NCBI RefSeq assembly: GCF_905220415.1
Contig: NC_059539.1
Location: forward strand, 2,666,001-2,730,000
DNA from: Colias croceus
Taxonomy: Eukaryota; Arthropoda; Insecta; Lepidoptera; Pieridae
Reading direction: 5' to 3'
DNA length: 64,000 nt
Each line of letters opens with the position of its first letter. Position 1 is the stretch's first letter. The notes under the pieces were generated by a model. It ran no database searches, was not told the DNA's origin, and worked only from the letters and a program-made list of their open reading frames with translations. The position numbers and the translations under genes were made by a program. This document shows, in pieces, positions 18,175 through 30,851 of the stretch.

Positions 18175-18642
18175 TTCAAATTTTCTAACTTTAACATGTA
18201 AATGTTGTTTTACAGTTAGCTTATATTATTTAAGTACTTCAATATCATTGATCAAAAGATCTTCATCTCAAGTCAAACAAAAATCCAATTAATACAAATT
18301 ATACAAGGAAGATACTATCCAATTTCTCTTAATGAATTGAAATTTTAATTAAGTAAAGGATCTGATAAGCTAAAATACTAAGTAAATGCTTATCTAAATT
18401 GATCAGGTTTTAATTAAATAAAACGGAGTATCTCGATTCTTTTATAACTCCGATGAAATTATTTTTCTTTAGTTATCATTCAAATAAAGTTTTTGTTAAT
18501 TAAAATTGTATCATTATTGAAAAAGAGAAAAAGTTTAATAATAAAAAGGGCAAATCAATACCTTAATTTTATGACAATATGCAAAATTACCATTTGTTCA
18601 CTGAAATATAAATAAAACGGAACATTATAATAATTTTAAAAT
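18175..18642. other. AT-rich DNA
   Basis: No gene or assignable repeat is visible. Confidence 0.35.
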
Positions 18643-19385
18643 ATTTATTTATTTATTTATTTACATCACATAGAACTTACTATCATTACAGGATTCTAAC
18701 CTAATTCGACAGTGTTCTTTTATAAATTAACAAAAACAAATCTCATCTCATCAAACATCAACATCATTAAAATTAAAAATAAGTACTACTTAACAATTAT
18801 AATCTCAATACAATTAACATTCCCGATAGCATAAAATATATAAGAGCACCTTTGAAAAATCACTCAAAGTACAAGAGAACACATCTATTTTATTGTGTAC
18901 TTCATTAACTGTACGGAATGCACAAAAAAGAGGGGATTTGGCTAATAGATTAGTCCTCGCTACTGGAACATACAGTAAATTGGGTAAGATTCTTCTTCCT
19001 AAATAGTCGTCTGGAACCTTAAAATACAATCTCTGTAATATTCCAGGATTGTATTCTTTGCCCCTTAAAACCTCCACCAAGTATGCCACCAGCTTAAATT
19101 CGCGCCTTACCCTTAACTCATTATATCCCACCATTCCCAGTACAAACAGTGTGGGATACATTAGAGGATAGAAGGGATACACGCCATAAAGCTTCATGTA
19201 CAGGTGTCGCATGAATTTATTTTGTACTCTTTCCTACATAACCGTGTACTTTGCTTCGTGCGGTGCCCATATGACCGCACCGTGTTCCAAATAACTCCTG
19301 ACAAGAGTCGATATGTCGATTGATTTCCACGTGTAGCCAATGATGTTGATAATCATCAAAGATAGAAATTGTCTTACATTGTACC
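18643..19385 (-). pseudogene. 3' part of a Jockey/CR1-like LINE reverse transcriptase, with UTR
   Basis: On the minus strand a frame from about 19385 to the stop at 18814 reads through LVRSYLEHGAVIWAP, ERVQNKF, VYPFYPLMYPTLFVLG, and ends with FSCTLSDF. These match the segment downstream of the catalytic RT core in insect Jockey/CR1-type ORF2 proteins. There is an in-frame TAG at 19236-19234. The catalytic FADD region and endonuclease are absent because the copy is 5'-truncated. The remaining about 170 bp ends in (TAAA)n, seen as (ATTT)n at 18643-18662, a typical simple-repeat LINE tail. Confidence 0.8.
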
Positions 19386-19896
19386 TATGCACAGGTTTGA
19401 CTAAAGGTATGTTTAGAATTTATGTACACATTATTTATTATTTATTATTATTAGATATAGGTACTATATAGAGTGATATAGCAATGCTTTCCAGACCTTC
19501 TCTATAAATAAAAATTTTATAATTTCTGCAATACTGTTTCTATTACCTGATGGTAACATTGGTTTACTTTTGGTTAACAACATTGGTTACATTGATATAT
19601 AGTCCTATACTTGAGCTGGAAAATAATAATTTATCATGAAATAATAAGAAGTAATTTTTAATATCCCTACAAAGAGATCCATCCTATACTTATAATATAT
19701 AATTTATTAACAATAATAACACGCAGTTTTTAATATCCCTACAAGCAGAGTATCCATGTTAATAATGTTTACGTTTGTTCTTTTCGAATTTGTTGGTTAA
19801 GAAAATACGAAGTGCTTCCGATCTTCGGAAAATTCGGCGAGTCTACACGTGTGTAAATACAGCGCTAGGGACCCGCGGTGTAATGAAAACCAAAAA
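19386..19896. other. AT-rich DNA
   Basis: No gene is visible. TTTAATATCCCTACAA occurs twice (about 19657 and 19729) inside a short degenerate duplication. Confidence 0.35.
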
Positions 19897-20043
19897 AAGA
19901 GCGTGTGCCGAGCACACGTGTCAGAAGTGAAACTTCTTTGGCAAGATTCAACCATACCAAAATCGTCGCCTTACCATTACGTGACGGTATTGCGATGATG
20001 CGACCTTGAAATTTCACTCTCAACGCTCTTAAAAAAGTTTCAC
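19897..20043 (+). repeat. Dispersed about 150-bp repeat with two short palindromes, copy 2
   Basis: It contains CGTGTGCCGAGCACACG, a 7-bp stem with loop CGA, followed by CAGAAGTGAAACTTC, which folds as AGAAGT-GAA-ACTTCT. It ends near TCTTAAAAAAGTTTCAC. Same orientation as the copies at 17501 and 52659. Confidence 0.75.
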
Positions 20044-20861
20044 ACCAACAATCGATATTTATTAAAGTATTTGAGTCAATGAAAAAAAAGGGATTCAAAA
20101 TTTGTAAAAGTAAGCCAAGCCTCTTTATGAAATGATAAAAACTGTATGATGTTACTACAAGAAGGTTCGCAGCATTAAATAAAACATCATACTCATCAGT
20201 GGATGGAACTACAACTTTCAAAGACAGGAATATGTTTTAATTTGCATTCAAAATATGGCTCGCTTAGTATACCTTAATACTGGAATCACGTCGCAAGTCA
20301 AAAGACTAGCCGAGAATTAGCTTGCTGAAATAGACATAAACAACATTGTGTGCAACTACTTTGGCAGTTTTCTGGCCACTACATTGTATCTATAATGTAC
20401 TTTGCCTTAAATAATAATAATAATCAGCTGTTTCATCTGGCTTGAGATGTCAATCATCTTCTTGTAATATTCTCTAGCGCGGCACGACCTTCAATAACAA
20501 TCTAGATTGTAACTTGTAAGGAATTATTAAAAAGTCTTGTCATGACACAAGCAAGTCTCCTTCAACGTGCTTAAACTATGAGTTAACGTACCGTTCTTAC
20601 CAAAGATTAGAGATTCATTACAAATTTTAATACTTTTTTAATAAATACGGATCCTACGAAGCAAAAAATCATGCTTGGATATTATTCTCCTATTTCAAGT
20701 GTTCGTATTCCATCGTAATCCGTATCAAAATATTTGTTAAAGCCCCGCACTCAAAACGATATTCTTACTTCCTTTCAAACAGGGAAAACAAGGGATTTAC
20801 CTTTCTTTTAATAAGAAACTTGGATCTATCCATCCTATCTATATATATTAGTTATATCTAT
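20044..20861. other. AT-rich DNA
   Basis: No gene or assignable repeat is visible apart from a short (AAT)n run near 20412. Confidence 0.35.
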
Positions 20862-20940
20862 AACTAGTAATTCCTGATATTAGCGCGTTCAAACAAACAA
20901 ACCAACTCTTCGGCTTTACAATATGAGTATAGAATATAGA
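20862..20940 (-). repeat. 5' fragment of a GTTT-subfamily Helitron-type element
   Basis: On the minus strand: TATTGTAAAGCCGAAGAG, (GTTT)n and GAACGCGCTAATATCAGG, as in the full copies. The 3' half is missing. Confidence 0.6.
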
Positions 20941-21124
20941 TACTTATGACTATAATAACTCTAAGACTACATACCACAAAATATCGTATTCTGTTATGAA
21001 CCTTAACATGAAGTACGCCATGTGAATATTTATACACTATAATATTATATCAACACGCTTTTATAAGCTTCACCTATATGTTTACATGCTACCATCTCAT
21101 TTAGACCTAGTTTAATTTAAGATA

Positions 21125-22208
21125 AAGGAGAATGCCCATTTTTGGTACTGGTTTTTCTCATGCATCAAGACAACAATATATTAAAAAAAATCTCGGCAAT
21201 TTAGAGGCCTTCTTACCATCGGAAAATATATTTTGAACAGGGAATGTTTTGTAAAATCTAATAAGACATGTAATTGTTTAGATCCGTTATTATAGATTTA
21301 GTGTCCATTACCGTTTACATTTTTGGTACAGGTTTTTTCTCATGCATCAAGATAAAAATACTATTTAAAAAAATCTCGGCAATTTAGAGGCCTTCTTACC
21401 ATCGGAAAATATATTTTGACCAGGGAATGTTTTGTAAAATCTAATAAGACATGTAATTGTTTAGATCCGTTACCATAGATTTAGTATCCATTACTGGTTA
21501 CCACGGTAACCAAGCGGTAACTATTATGACATTTACTATGGTAAATAGCTAATATTGTTTTCCTTGTTTTCATTGAATTACAAAAAAATCAATTAACATA
21601 AAATCACTCTGTAAGGTATTGTTTATACACTGTAGGTTGTTTTAACATAATATAATATAGTGAAGTAAAATAATATAAATACATATATATAAAAAATATT
21701 ATTATGACATAGCTTGTAAGATAGCTTGGAAGGTAACCAGTTATTTCTTATTTGTTTCTTTCTTCGAATATGTAGTGAAAAAATGATCAAACAACAACAA
21801 CAATAAGTATGTAAGCCGAATAAAAACTCTATTGGCATTTTTTAAATATATATTTAGGTTTTCTTGAAATCCGTCCCGGAAGATTTCTGGTGCCTACCTA
21901 GACTAGCCGATGAACAGATAGACTTTGTCTGAAAGCATAAGCTCTACGCATAGATTAAATATTATGTTAAACGAAAAATAGCCTTCTAACGTTAAAATAC
22001 TACCTAAATCACACATAAACCTAACTAAATCGGGTTTATTTAAGTTTTGAGGTTAATTCACATTTTTCTCAATATCTTGAAAACCCCTGTTTTTATCACA
22101 AAAAAATGTATTGGTAAAAATCTTTTGAATATCGAAGAACCCTCCAAAACCACTCTGGCATCGACGCAACACTATACTGTGGTCCATACTTTCATGGGCA
22201 TTCTCCTT
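21125..22208. mobile_element. TA-flanked non-autonomous DNA transposon (Tc1/mariner-like ends)
   Basis: AAGGAGAATGCCCAT at 21125-21139 is mirrored exactly by ATGGGCATTCTCCTT at 22194-22208. Both ends are flanked by TA (21123-21124 and 22209-22210), the target duplication of the Tc1/mariner superfamily. The 1084-bp interior has no transposase frame. A 181-bp direct duplication lies next to the left end. Superfamily placement rests only on the TA and the short inverted repeat, since other families also use TA. Confidence 0.7.
21137..21495. repeat. 181-bp tandem duplication inside the TA-flanked element
   Basis: CATTTTTGGTAC starts the first copy at 21137 and the second at 21318. Both carry TCTCGGCAATTTAGAGGCC and GGGAATGTTTTGTAAAATC. 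The copies differ at a handful of bases, so the duplication is not brand new. Confidence 0.85.
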
Positions 22209-22210
22209 TA

Positions 22211-23184
22211 ATCGTGTTTTTGCCCTGTTTTAACTATGTTAAATTTTAATATACATTAACTACAACGCAATGCCCTTTCTTTTTCCTACAATGCACTTAA
22301 TATCTATAAAAGATTTAATTTAACACTCATAATATTATATAACATTTATTCATCAAAATCAACATTGCATTAAATCTTTATTTAATCAAACGCTTCGAAG
22401 ATTCAGGCTCATATTATGTTACCGTACTGTAAACTGTTCAAAAAGCTGAGTCTCATCCCCTGCGGTTTACGTGTGTGCTTCCCGGGTCCTGGGGGAAATT
22501 TTAAGCCATGTACCTACTACGAATATTCTAGATTTTCGTACCCGTATTTGATATTGCTGTTGATTCTGTTGGTTGCAGACGGTGCATAAATGATGTTGTG
22601 ATTTTGAACGAATAGATCATCTAAAAAATACCATGTTTAACGTAAATAAATAATTATGAATTATGAATTATGATGATATTTAATCATTGCGACGTCACAG
22701 ATATCTATCTCATACGATACAATATTTTAGACAGATGTTTTTAAACAAAACATGTGTTGTTTCTAAATAAACAGTTTTATTTTTTTGTATGATGTAGGTA
22801 ATAAAATACTGTAATAAATGCAGGAACAGATAATTACGACGAGAAAAACATTTTTAATTAATCCCTCAACCTATAAACTGAAATAGATTTTCACTACAAC
22901 CTTCCTATTACAAACAACTAAATCCCACCGTTCGAGCCACTTAATTATATGTTATAAAAAGCTTTCTTCCTTAAACCTCATCAAAACAGTGTTTAAAAAT
23001 GTATTTATAGTTTATCCATTATTTTATTACATCAAACAAAAATAGAAATTTTATTTCGCCAAACAACACGTAGAGTACTGTCCAAATTATCCTTACATCA
23101 GCATATTTTGTTTTAGAAGTCTCTGGATCATTTGTTTTCCGTAACGACCGCTTAAAGTAAAACTAGCGATTTATAATAATAAAA
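22211..23184. other. AT-rich DNA
   Basis: No gene or assignable repeat is visible. Confidence 0.35.
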
Positions 23185-23372
23185 TATTAATATTTATGAT
23201 ATAACTTCGCACGGGTGAAATTATGACTTAATTATACGCATAAACATTCCTCTTGAACCACTCTATCTATTAAAAATCGCATTAAAATCGGTTCCATAGT
23301 TTTAATCATGAGCAAACAGGGCTAGACGTAGACAGGCAGACAGCGGTAATATTATCTACGTAGCCCTGTGAT
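23185..23372 (-). repeat. Degenerate interspersed repeat related to 48943 and 61881
   Basis: CATTCCTCTTGAACCACTC followed by TATCTATTAAAA and GTTTTAATCATGAGCAAACA parallels the minus-oriented copy at 48943-49145. The ends are worn. Confidence 0.5.
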
Positions 23373-23446
23373 TTCATACGTGTATAATTTTAATTCATAG
23401 TACCATTTTACGCATATCAGATGTCATGTTTCTCTCCTTTATATTA

Positions 23447-23575
23447 AGTGGGGAAATCTCGGATAGATACCCCTGGACCCCGGGGAAGGAACCGTGGGTT
23501 ATGTCGCATTCTGACCGACTAAAACCACATTGTGTTCCGTCGAGCCGCTTTAATGATGGGACCGCGGGTATTTGC
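23447..23575 (-). repeat. Inverted copy of the LINE 3'-end-like repeat at 17338
   Basis: GTGGGGAAATCTCGG through CCCCGGGGAAGG and GTCGAGCCGCTTTAATGATG is the reverse complement of 17341-17462 with scattered mismatches. The two copies are 6 kb apart in opposite orientation. Confidence 0.7.
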
Positions 23576-25114
23576 TGGAATTGTTCATGTTTCTGGGTTT
23601 CTGGCCCTACTAGTTTGGGATGTGCATTAACACATTATTTTAATTTAATATAGGTAATATGATAGTTCTCCTGTGTGAATTCACAATTAAATGAATTATT
23701 TATTTCTCCTGACACCATTTACTTCCAAAGCAAGGTATCATCACGTCAGATGTTATTACAAGTTCGAACCCCTGTCACTCCTTAAAAGTCGACGCTCATT
23801 ATTTTCCACCCTAGTATAATTGTATTTGTCAAAACAGTCGATGTAAATGGAAGATAGCTTTTTGGATAATATGCATTATCTTGGTGTTAATATAAATGTT
23901 ACTGAATACTCGGTGTAAAATTGTTGTGTGGAATAGTCAAATTTTTTAAGTTAAGGTGAATGGATTTTCATTATCAAGAGTTGGAAGAAAATTATTTTTA
24001 AATAAATAGACAAAGTTGCAAGGAACAACCGATTAAATAACACAGATATTTTTCTAAACAAAAGAGCAATTAGTTAAAACTGCTATTATCTATTCGCATT
24101 GCTTATCAAAAAATCATAAGAAACAACCGAGGAATAGCCAAATCGCACATTTGCCTACTTTTAGTGAATTTTAAATTACAGTAGGTACATTGTAATACAT
24201 TCATATATTTTTATTATAAAAAAACATATACAGGTACTCTGATACAGACCTCTAATTCGAGGTCGTTCCCGCAAAATTAGACCACTTCATGAATTTTTTA
24301 CGACGAACGCAGTTTATAGCCGCCCTTATTATAACAAACGTGTCATATCATAATATTATGTACTGTTCCATCCAGTTTTATGGCAGAGCTTTTAAATAAG
24401 ATGGCTTTTTGGCTGATATAAAAGCCGATTGTCTTTTCTTTAAATACTTACGCGTATTTTTATTATGCTATTAAGAAACTAACTTCAGTCGTTTTTTTTT
24501 CGCGTCCGCGTTAAAATGTAGAAGCCCTTCTGGCTAACATTGAGAGACACCTCACAAAAAAAGTCGTGCCTACTTGTACATAAAGCTATTTAATCTATGC
24601 TCTCAATGTACCTAATATAATTTTATTGTCAATGTTCATACAATATCTACTAATTAATGAATTATCTCTCATTATGTGGAAGAACATGGTTATAATCACG
24701 TTTACCAATTTAAGCTTTTAAATAAATAATAGAATCAATTTCTATTATTTTTCGCTAATTAATCTTTCTCGAAATGCTCTCAATGATTTTGGTGGTAGGG
24801 TATTTTAACGCTTTTTCCTATAGTTTGCCTGCAAAAAGCTCCCAATTTTGCCATGCACTAGGTATTCTGAAACAGTATTATTTGTGTATAAAATGTTTAA
24901 TTAGAAGGCATGTTAATCAGCTGTAATGAAGCTAGTTAGCACAGAGCATGCTGGAACAACTGGTTTCGCTTGTTAAGCATCGCGTTACGCGTAAATTACG
25001 CTCAATTATAGCTTAATTGTCTGTTTGTGCATTACTCTGTACTAATTGACTGTTTAATCTAATCAACAATTTCACCGTTGAGCGCTGTAAATATTTTAGT
25101 GGATATGCTAAATT
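23576..25114. other. AT-rich DNA
   Basis: No gene or assignable repeat is visible. Confidence 0.35.
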
Positions 25115-25213
25115 CAGTAACTAACTACCTACGAGATTGATTAAATTCAATGTGAAGATGTGTTAAATATCTTCACATTGAATTAAATCAGTCTTGTAGG
25201 TAGTTAGTTACTG
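25115..25213. repeat. Fold-back with 45-bp arms and 9-nt loop
   Basis: Arm 25115-25159 is the reverse complement of 25169-25213 except at three positions. It would fold into one long hairpin of pre-miRNA-like or longer size, or it is a fold-back element. I cannot tell which. Confidence 0.85.
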
Positions 25214-26797
25214 ACTTACTACCTAGTAGGTATCATTTTTAAAACAAAACTACCTTCGACCTTCTTCAAATTGTCAGAAATAAACCATTTTTTAAAGATC
25301 CTTTCACCCAGTCTAAAGTTCTGAACGTTTAAAATAAAATACAGTTGAAATCAGAATCTACACTTATTGTGAAATTACCTGTAAACAAAATGTGATACAA
25401 TAAAATAACTTTCTTTCTTTCTTTATAGTGCAATTTAAATAAATTAAGTATTACCCAGCCAATAATATATCTCATTTTAACCAGCCAATGTACGATATAA
25501 CCCGGCAAAATAAAAAGGCTATGAACGTTTGAAAACGGAACAAAACACGTTAATACGAAACCTGGCAGTGCCGCTGTCAAACAACACTTATCTCATAATC
25601 CTGTGAGCTATGTGCAGTCTGGCGGACCAGCTAGACGCTAGTGCTAAAATATACTGGGAAATCATTGTGAAATACTCAAAAATAGTATTTAAACTTTATG
25701 TAGAGAATACATTATTTTTATTTGGCACGAATACTATTTTAAAAATCACTTTCGCCATAAATTACAGTTTAAAATATATAATGAATAGATAATATCAATA
25801 TTTCTATGAGATATTTTTTTATCATTTGTGAATATTGGTAATACAAAGAGTACAAGCAAAATATATATAGTGGCAAACATTAAGCCTCAATTGTTCCATG
25901 GTATTATAGACAATAGACATTGATAGACAGATACAATGAATATTGAATTAAATTGTTTCATATTGGCATTTACAAAATATTAATAATATTTTATTTAAGA
26001 AATGCGTATTTCAATAGGTACATACTATTATTATTATATGTTAAATAAACATAGTTCTCAGCCATTTCTTATGTGATTAAAAAAATATATGTGTATTTAT
26101 TTAAAAAATGATAGAAATTCTTACTTGAAGAAAGGTATCTACGACATTTGTGTAGGTATATTTGTTATCAACTCAAACAAAATAAAATAAATATTATATA
26201 AAATAGCGTGTCAGTGTACACCTGGCATAACCTTAGTGCACAGATAAATTATTACGCTTTTGCTAAACCTAGCCTCGACGCGCACAATAGAGAAGAATTT
26301 TCCGCAATAAAACGTTCAGTCGTCTATTGTTCGCTTATTGCGCGGGCAGACATTCGAACGCGCGGTGTCGCAGATTCCTTTTTCGAAATGATTTATTTTT
26401 TTGCCGCCATGTTGACGGGATCATTTTTAATCTGTCGATGTCAGAGTCGTGTTCCTTTTTTATCTATTGTAGAATTCTCACTTCAAAATATGTCATGTGC
26501 AATAAATTAACGTTTATGATCATGTATTGAATAGATTTTTTTTAAGCGTAGAATATAAAATTATATGGGTCATTGATTTTCTTTTTATGAAAATTGAACA
26601 GCAAACAATTTTTGAGTTCCACGAACCGAACTTACCTCTATCCTCAAATAAATTCGCAGATTCAATTTCCATGATCCATAAATAATTATATTCATATTCT
26701 GATCCTCATAACTCCAAGCTTTTAGATTTAGCAGAGCCGGAAAATATGTAAAAATATCAATTTGCCAAAAATTGTATGTGACTTTGTTGCGAGGGGA
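25214..26797. other. AT-rich DNA with a decayed repeat and (CTTT)n
   Basis: A fragment of the GGTTCACCCAGT repeat family lies near 25300-25360 and (CTTT)n at about 25408-25424. Overlapping short frames at 26208-26530 show no recognisable protein. Confidence 0.35.
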
Positions 26798-27211
26798 TTA
26801 CATTTTGTACTGCGTGGGGTGTTTTGCATAAAGCAATTCACGAAGCGATTGACTTGTAGCGTCAGCAATCGCTAATCCATTTATGATACATTCATAGGCG
26901 TTTTTTGGTTTTTCACTATAAAGCAAGTTTTGAATAGAATCCATTTGTGAACGAATTTCGGTAGATTTGATTAAGTGAAATAAATTTTTGTTTGTTTCCG
27001 CACAATGGGAACATTGCAATACAGTTTTAGATAATAGAGGAGTTAATAGATGCCTTAGAGTATATATACTATCTATAGAGTGCGAACAACCAAGTGGGAA
27101 CAGTAGGCACAGGTGGGAACAACACGACGCTCCCGCCGCGAGCGCTCGCAGTCGTGGTTGAGTGCTCACGAAGTGCGTTGCTCTGGATTTTTTTCATATT
27201 TACGAATAAAC

Positions 27212-27293
27212 GTGGTGAAATGTACAGTTCTATCTTGCAAAAACGATACTAGAGAATACACAAAATTGAAATCCACTATCACATTTCATCAGT
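27212..27293 (+). pseudogene. Fragment of a THAP zinc-finger coding sequence
   Basis: The frame reads VVKCTVLSCKNDTRE and ITFH. This fits the start of a THAP domain: the C-x4-C pair, the following K-N, and the T-F-H that precedes F-P in intact domains. The position of the usual initiator Met is GTG and the F-P and second Cys/His pair are missing. It is therefore a decayed or partial exon. THAP domains occur in host DNA-binding proteins and in P-element-type transposases. The context does not decide between them. Confidence 0.45.
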
Positions 27294-27430
27294 CAGTCGA
27301 TTGTTATACATCATTTTATGAAAATAAATCTAGCATCGTGGGGGTGAAGAGTAGGTGGGAGGCGGACACGCGCAGGCTCGCTCGCGCGCCTCACTGCCGC
27401 CACGTGATCGTAGTGATGTGACCTGACCAA

Positions 27431-28639
27431 CGCTGTACTCGATATAAAGTTTACTAGAAGAACTATATTTTAACAAATTATTTATTTAACTTTAAAATTA
27501 AAACTCTCTGTGGTGTGTTTTGTATGATACACTTTCTAAATTATGAATGCGAATGTATTATAGTGTAAATGTAAAGTATGTAATGTTACGATATATTTTC
27601 TGAACCGCTAAATTGATATTGAAGATTTTGATAGTAGAATGGATAAAATTTAATAAAAAAAATTATTAATATTATTTATTATATTATCATTTTAAATTAT
27701 TAATTATTCCTTAATATTTTTTACCATTTTTAAAACATTATTATTATTGTTTGATTTATTATTAAATAAATAGCACTAAACCCGATCTTTTATTTTATTA
27801 ACTTTATTATTTAAAAAGTACTCACGTTTTTCTGATATTCCAATCAAACATATTTTTTTAAAGTACTTATAATTAATACAAGAAAATTTCTTATATAATA
27901 TTTAATATTCAAATGGAATAAACAAACGTTATTCAGTTGGTAAACAAATTTAAAATTACATATTTATACTTTATTCATATATTTTTCCTTTAATAACTTA
28001 TTGAACATAAAATTTACTTATGATACATATTTATTTACATAACTTATCGATAGTTTTCAACACGCAATTGATATCTACCCATCCCTATTTGTCACACACA
28101 CATCTATATAGTATCTATATCTCATCTGCCTACGATGCGCACTATGCAATTTGTGCAATACACTCGCTCTATACTATTGTAATATATACTCTAAGATAGA
28201 TGCGCTTATAATTTTCTTACACTAATGCACAGGGTTTATGAAAATAAGCGCATCGTCTCTAGGCTCTAGCACTAAATCAATCCCAACAGGGTACCTATTG
28301 TAAAAACTGAATGTAACAAATTATTATACCTAGTAATCAGATTCGTATGGTATAAACTTCATCTAATAAAACTTAATTTAATAAATCTAATAAATGTAAT
28401 AAAATGTAATAAATACCAGTTCATTTTTCAGCTTTCACATTTTACCTTGATATAATTATGTTGTTATTCTTTGACTTTCTTACATTTTCAAAGTTATACA
28501 AAACAGGGCTTTATTTGTGCCCTTGATTTTCGCAAATTTTAGAATCTCACTGGAAAATACCTAATACATAATATTCCAAATTATTATTTCTGTCAAATAA
28601 TGGTCTTAATAACTTATTTTAGATCAACAGTACCTAATT
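27431..28639. other. AT-rich DNA
   Basis: No gene is seen. CTTAGAGTATATAT (27054-27067) recurs in inverted orientation near 28190, about 1.1 kb away on the far side of the THAP fragment. GTCACACACACATC near 28092 is a short CA repeat. Confidence 0.35.
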
Positions 28640-28835
28640 ACTTTTTATCAAAAAGCTAAACCGCCTACGGATTGCCAGAACGGAACCAAATATAGATCGT
28701 TCTACATTTGGGCACTAGCATTCAAATGAAAAAAGAATTATCAAAATCGGTTCACCCAGTCGGTAGTTCTGACTTAACAAACACAAAAAACAGTGGAATT
28801 GAGCACCTCTTCCTCTCTCTGAAGTTAGCTGAAAA
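28640..28835 (+). repeat. Lepidopteran interspersed repeat (GGTTCACCCAGT family)
   Basis: AATCGGTTCACCCAGTCGG followed by AGTTCTGACTTAACAAACAC and the GGAATTGAGCACCTC block matches the copies near 13413 and 47905. There is no coding potential. It may be the 3' end of an RTE-type LINE. Confidence 0.5.
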
Positions 28836-29785
28836 TTTCCTACACTTATTTCTTAAATAATCTACAAACATTAACTTTACAGCCGAAGGGGAAACAACTT
28901 GTTTCTTTTCAAGTAAAAGGTTAAAAGTTTCACGTCGGATGGGGAAAATTAATAAGATACGTCCCAAAACAAATAATTTCATGCTCTTTTAAGAATAATG
29001 TTTAAACAAGTCTTTATATTTAACTCCTTATAATAGATTTTATAGGATTGAATATGAGGCACTTAATAGAAACTATTTTAATAGAAAAAATCAATAACTT
29101 AATAAGGTTTTGTATACCAATTCTGGAAGATCCATTGAAGTTGAACTTAGATCTTATTGCTAATTTAAATACATAGCCTTAAATAGCATAAAAACAAGAT
29201 CTTATTAGTAACATATGAAATCGAATATAAAAATAAAAAACGGTAATAAGAAAGCCAAAAATGCATGTTTACTCCAAAACATATGAAATACATATTAAAA
29301 TGTGATACATTTAATAAATTATATTAATATTTCGCGCTTTCATAAAAAATCTTTATAAAAATGCCGAGACCTCAGAAATTTCATACACACATTCTACATT
29401 CACACTTCTCGAACGCCAGTAATGTATTAAATGTGAATATTTTTACGCAAAACCCGTTGGATTAAGTTAATTTCGACTTAAATGTAGGGTTATAAAGTCC
29501 TTATTTGCAAAAATGCGAAATTATTTCCACTACTTTAATATTTTTACGTATGCCCAGTGGATTTACTTATACATACCTACAATTAGGACTCAAACGTGGT
29601 GGTAGAGTCTTTTACAAAAGTATGATGCTTTTTTAATTAGTTAAATTACCTATAAAAATCAATAAATATATAATATTCTCGGAAAATAATGCTTTGCTTT
29701 TAAGCGTAAGTATTGTATATTTATATATTTTTAGGTTTAATATAATAGGACTATATTATTTCTTACAGATATAAAATTTACTTAA
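28836..29785. other. AT-rich DNA
   Basis: No gene or assignable repeat is visible. Confidence 0.35.
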
Positions 29786-29972
29786 CTAGCTGCTCCGCGC
29801 GGTTTCACCTCCGTGGCTCCACTCCTGTTGGTCATAGCGTGATGATAATGGTTATACCTTCCTCGATAAATGGGCTATCGAACACTGAAAGAATTTTTCA
29901 AATCGTAACAGTAGTTCCCGAGATTAGCGCGTTCAAAAAACTCTTCAGCTTTATAATATTAGTATACCTAGA
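29786..29972 (-). mobile_element. Non-autonomous Helitron-type element, GTTT subfamily
   Basis: CTAG at 29786-29789, GCGCGGTTTCACC tail, TGATGATAATGGTTA, GATTAGCGCGTTC and the terminal TATAATATTAGTATACCTAGA on the plus strand are the reverse complement of a full copy. The GTTT tract is nearly lost. Confidence 0.7.
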
Positions 29973-30359
29973 TTAAATAATTCGACATTTCGAAAAGTTT
30001 GTAGCGAACGCAGTCGCGTGCAGATTGTTCCAAACATAACAATTAATCAATCAAATTATTAATCAATTAACAATCAGAAACTAATTTCCATACATCCGGA
30101 AGTATAAATAACCTTATTAAAGTATGTAGAAAATATAAAGGATTATAGTCATATTTAAAGCCACCAATGCTTATATTTAGCAGATTTTTATGCTATTAAT
30201 TAATAGTAATCGCTACATTACATTTAGAATACTCTTTACAGTCACTCGACTCTTTATTTAATATGGTGCTGACAGAATAACAGCGTTACAGCCTCTGCTG
30301 TAACATTTATGCTGAGTCAGTAATCCCTTTCCCTGAGGTGATACAGATATAATATAATA
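29973..30359. other. AT-rich DNA
   Basis: No gene or assignable repeat is visible. Confidence 0.35.
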
Positions 30360-30478
30360 TTATTACGTCTACATGTAATGTTATACTTTTTTTTAGTTAT
30401 AAGTGTTGTCTGTAATTTAATGTACTGTATCATTTTTTGGGAATAAATGTGTTTCTATTCTATTCTATTCTATTCTAA
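30360..30478 (+). repeat. LINE 3' tail with (TTCTA)n
   Basis: TTTTTTGGGAATAAATGTG followed by TTTCTATTCTATTCTATTC looks like a LINE 3' UTR with an AATAAA signal and a pentanucleotide tail. No coding part is attached. Confidence 0.5.
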
Positions 30479-30851
30479 TTGTCTTATAATAATTTGCGTG
30501 TACCATATAAAATTAATATAGAGCTGATAGAATAAACATATCCTTTATAAATCTCTCTTTTATTTAAAAACTTACAAAATGCAATACGATATTAAATTTC
30601 CGAAAGATACTGGGCGTGCGATCAAAATTCAAATAATCCAGTGTATTGGATTGCATAGATCACAGCGAGGAAATTTAGCGTTCCTGCGATAGCACAGGTG
30701 AATTCACACTGTGATTTATAAAGTAATATCAGAAATAAAATACCTAGTTATCAAGTACTAATTCTATGTATTTTTTTTAAAACGAGCAGTAGAAGAGCTG
30801 ATTTGGAAGTAATTAGGTGTGATGATTGAAAGCAAATTGTAGTTGTAACAT

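Noticed and set aside
26208..26530. Two overlapping plus-strand frames of 67 and 100 codons
   Set aside because: Products lack recognisable motifs and frame preference; no splice or promoter context makes them genes.
26798..27169. Minus-strand 123-codon frame next to the THAP fragment
   Set aside because: It looks somewhat protein-like but matches nothing I know, and it runs opposite to the THAP fragment. It was not strong enough to call.
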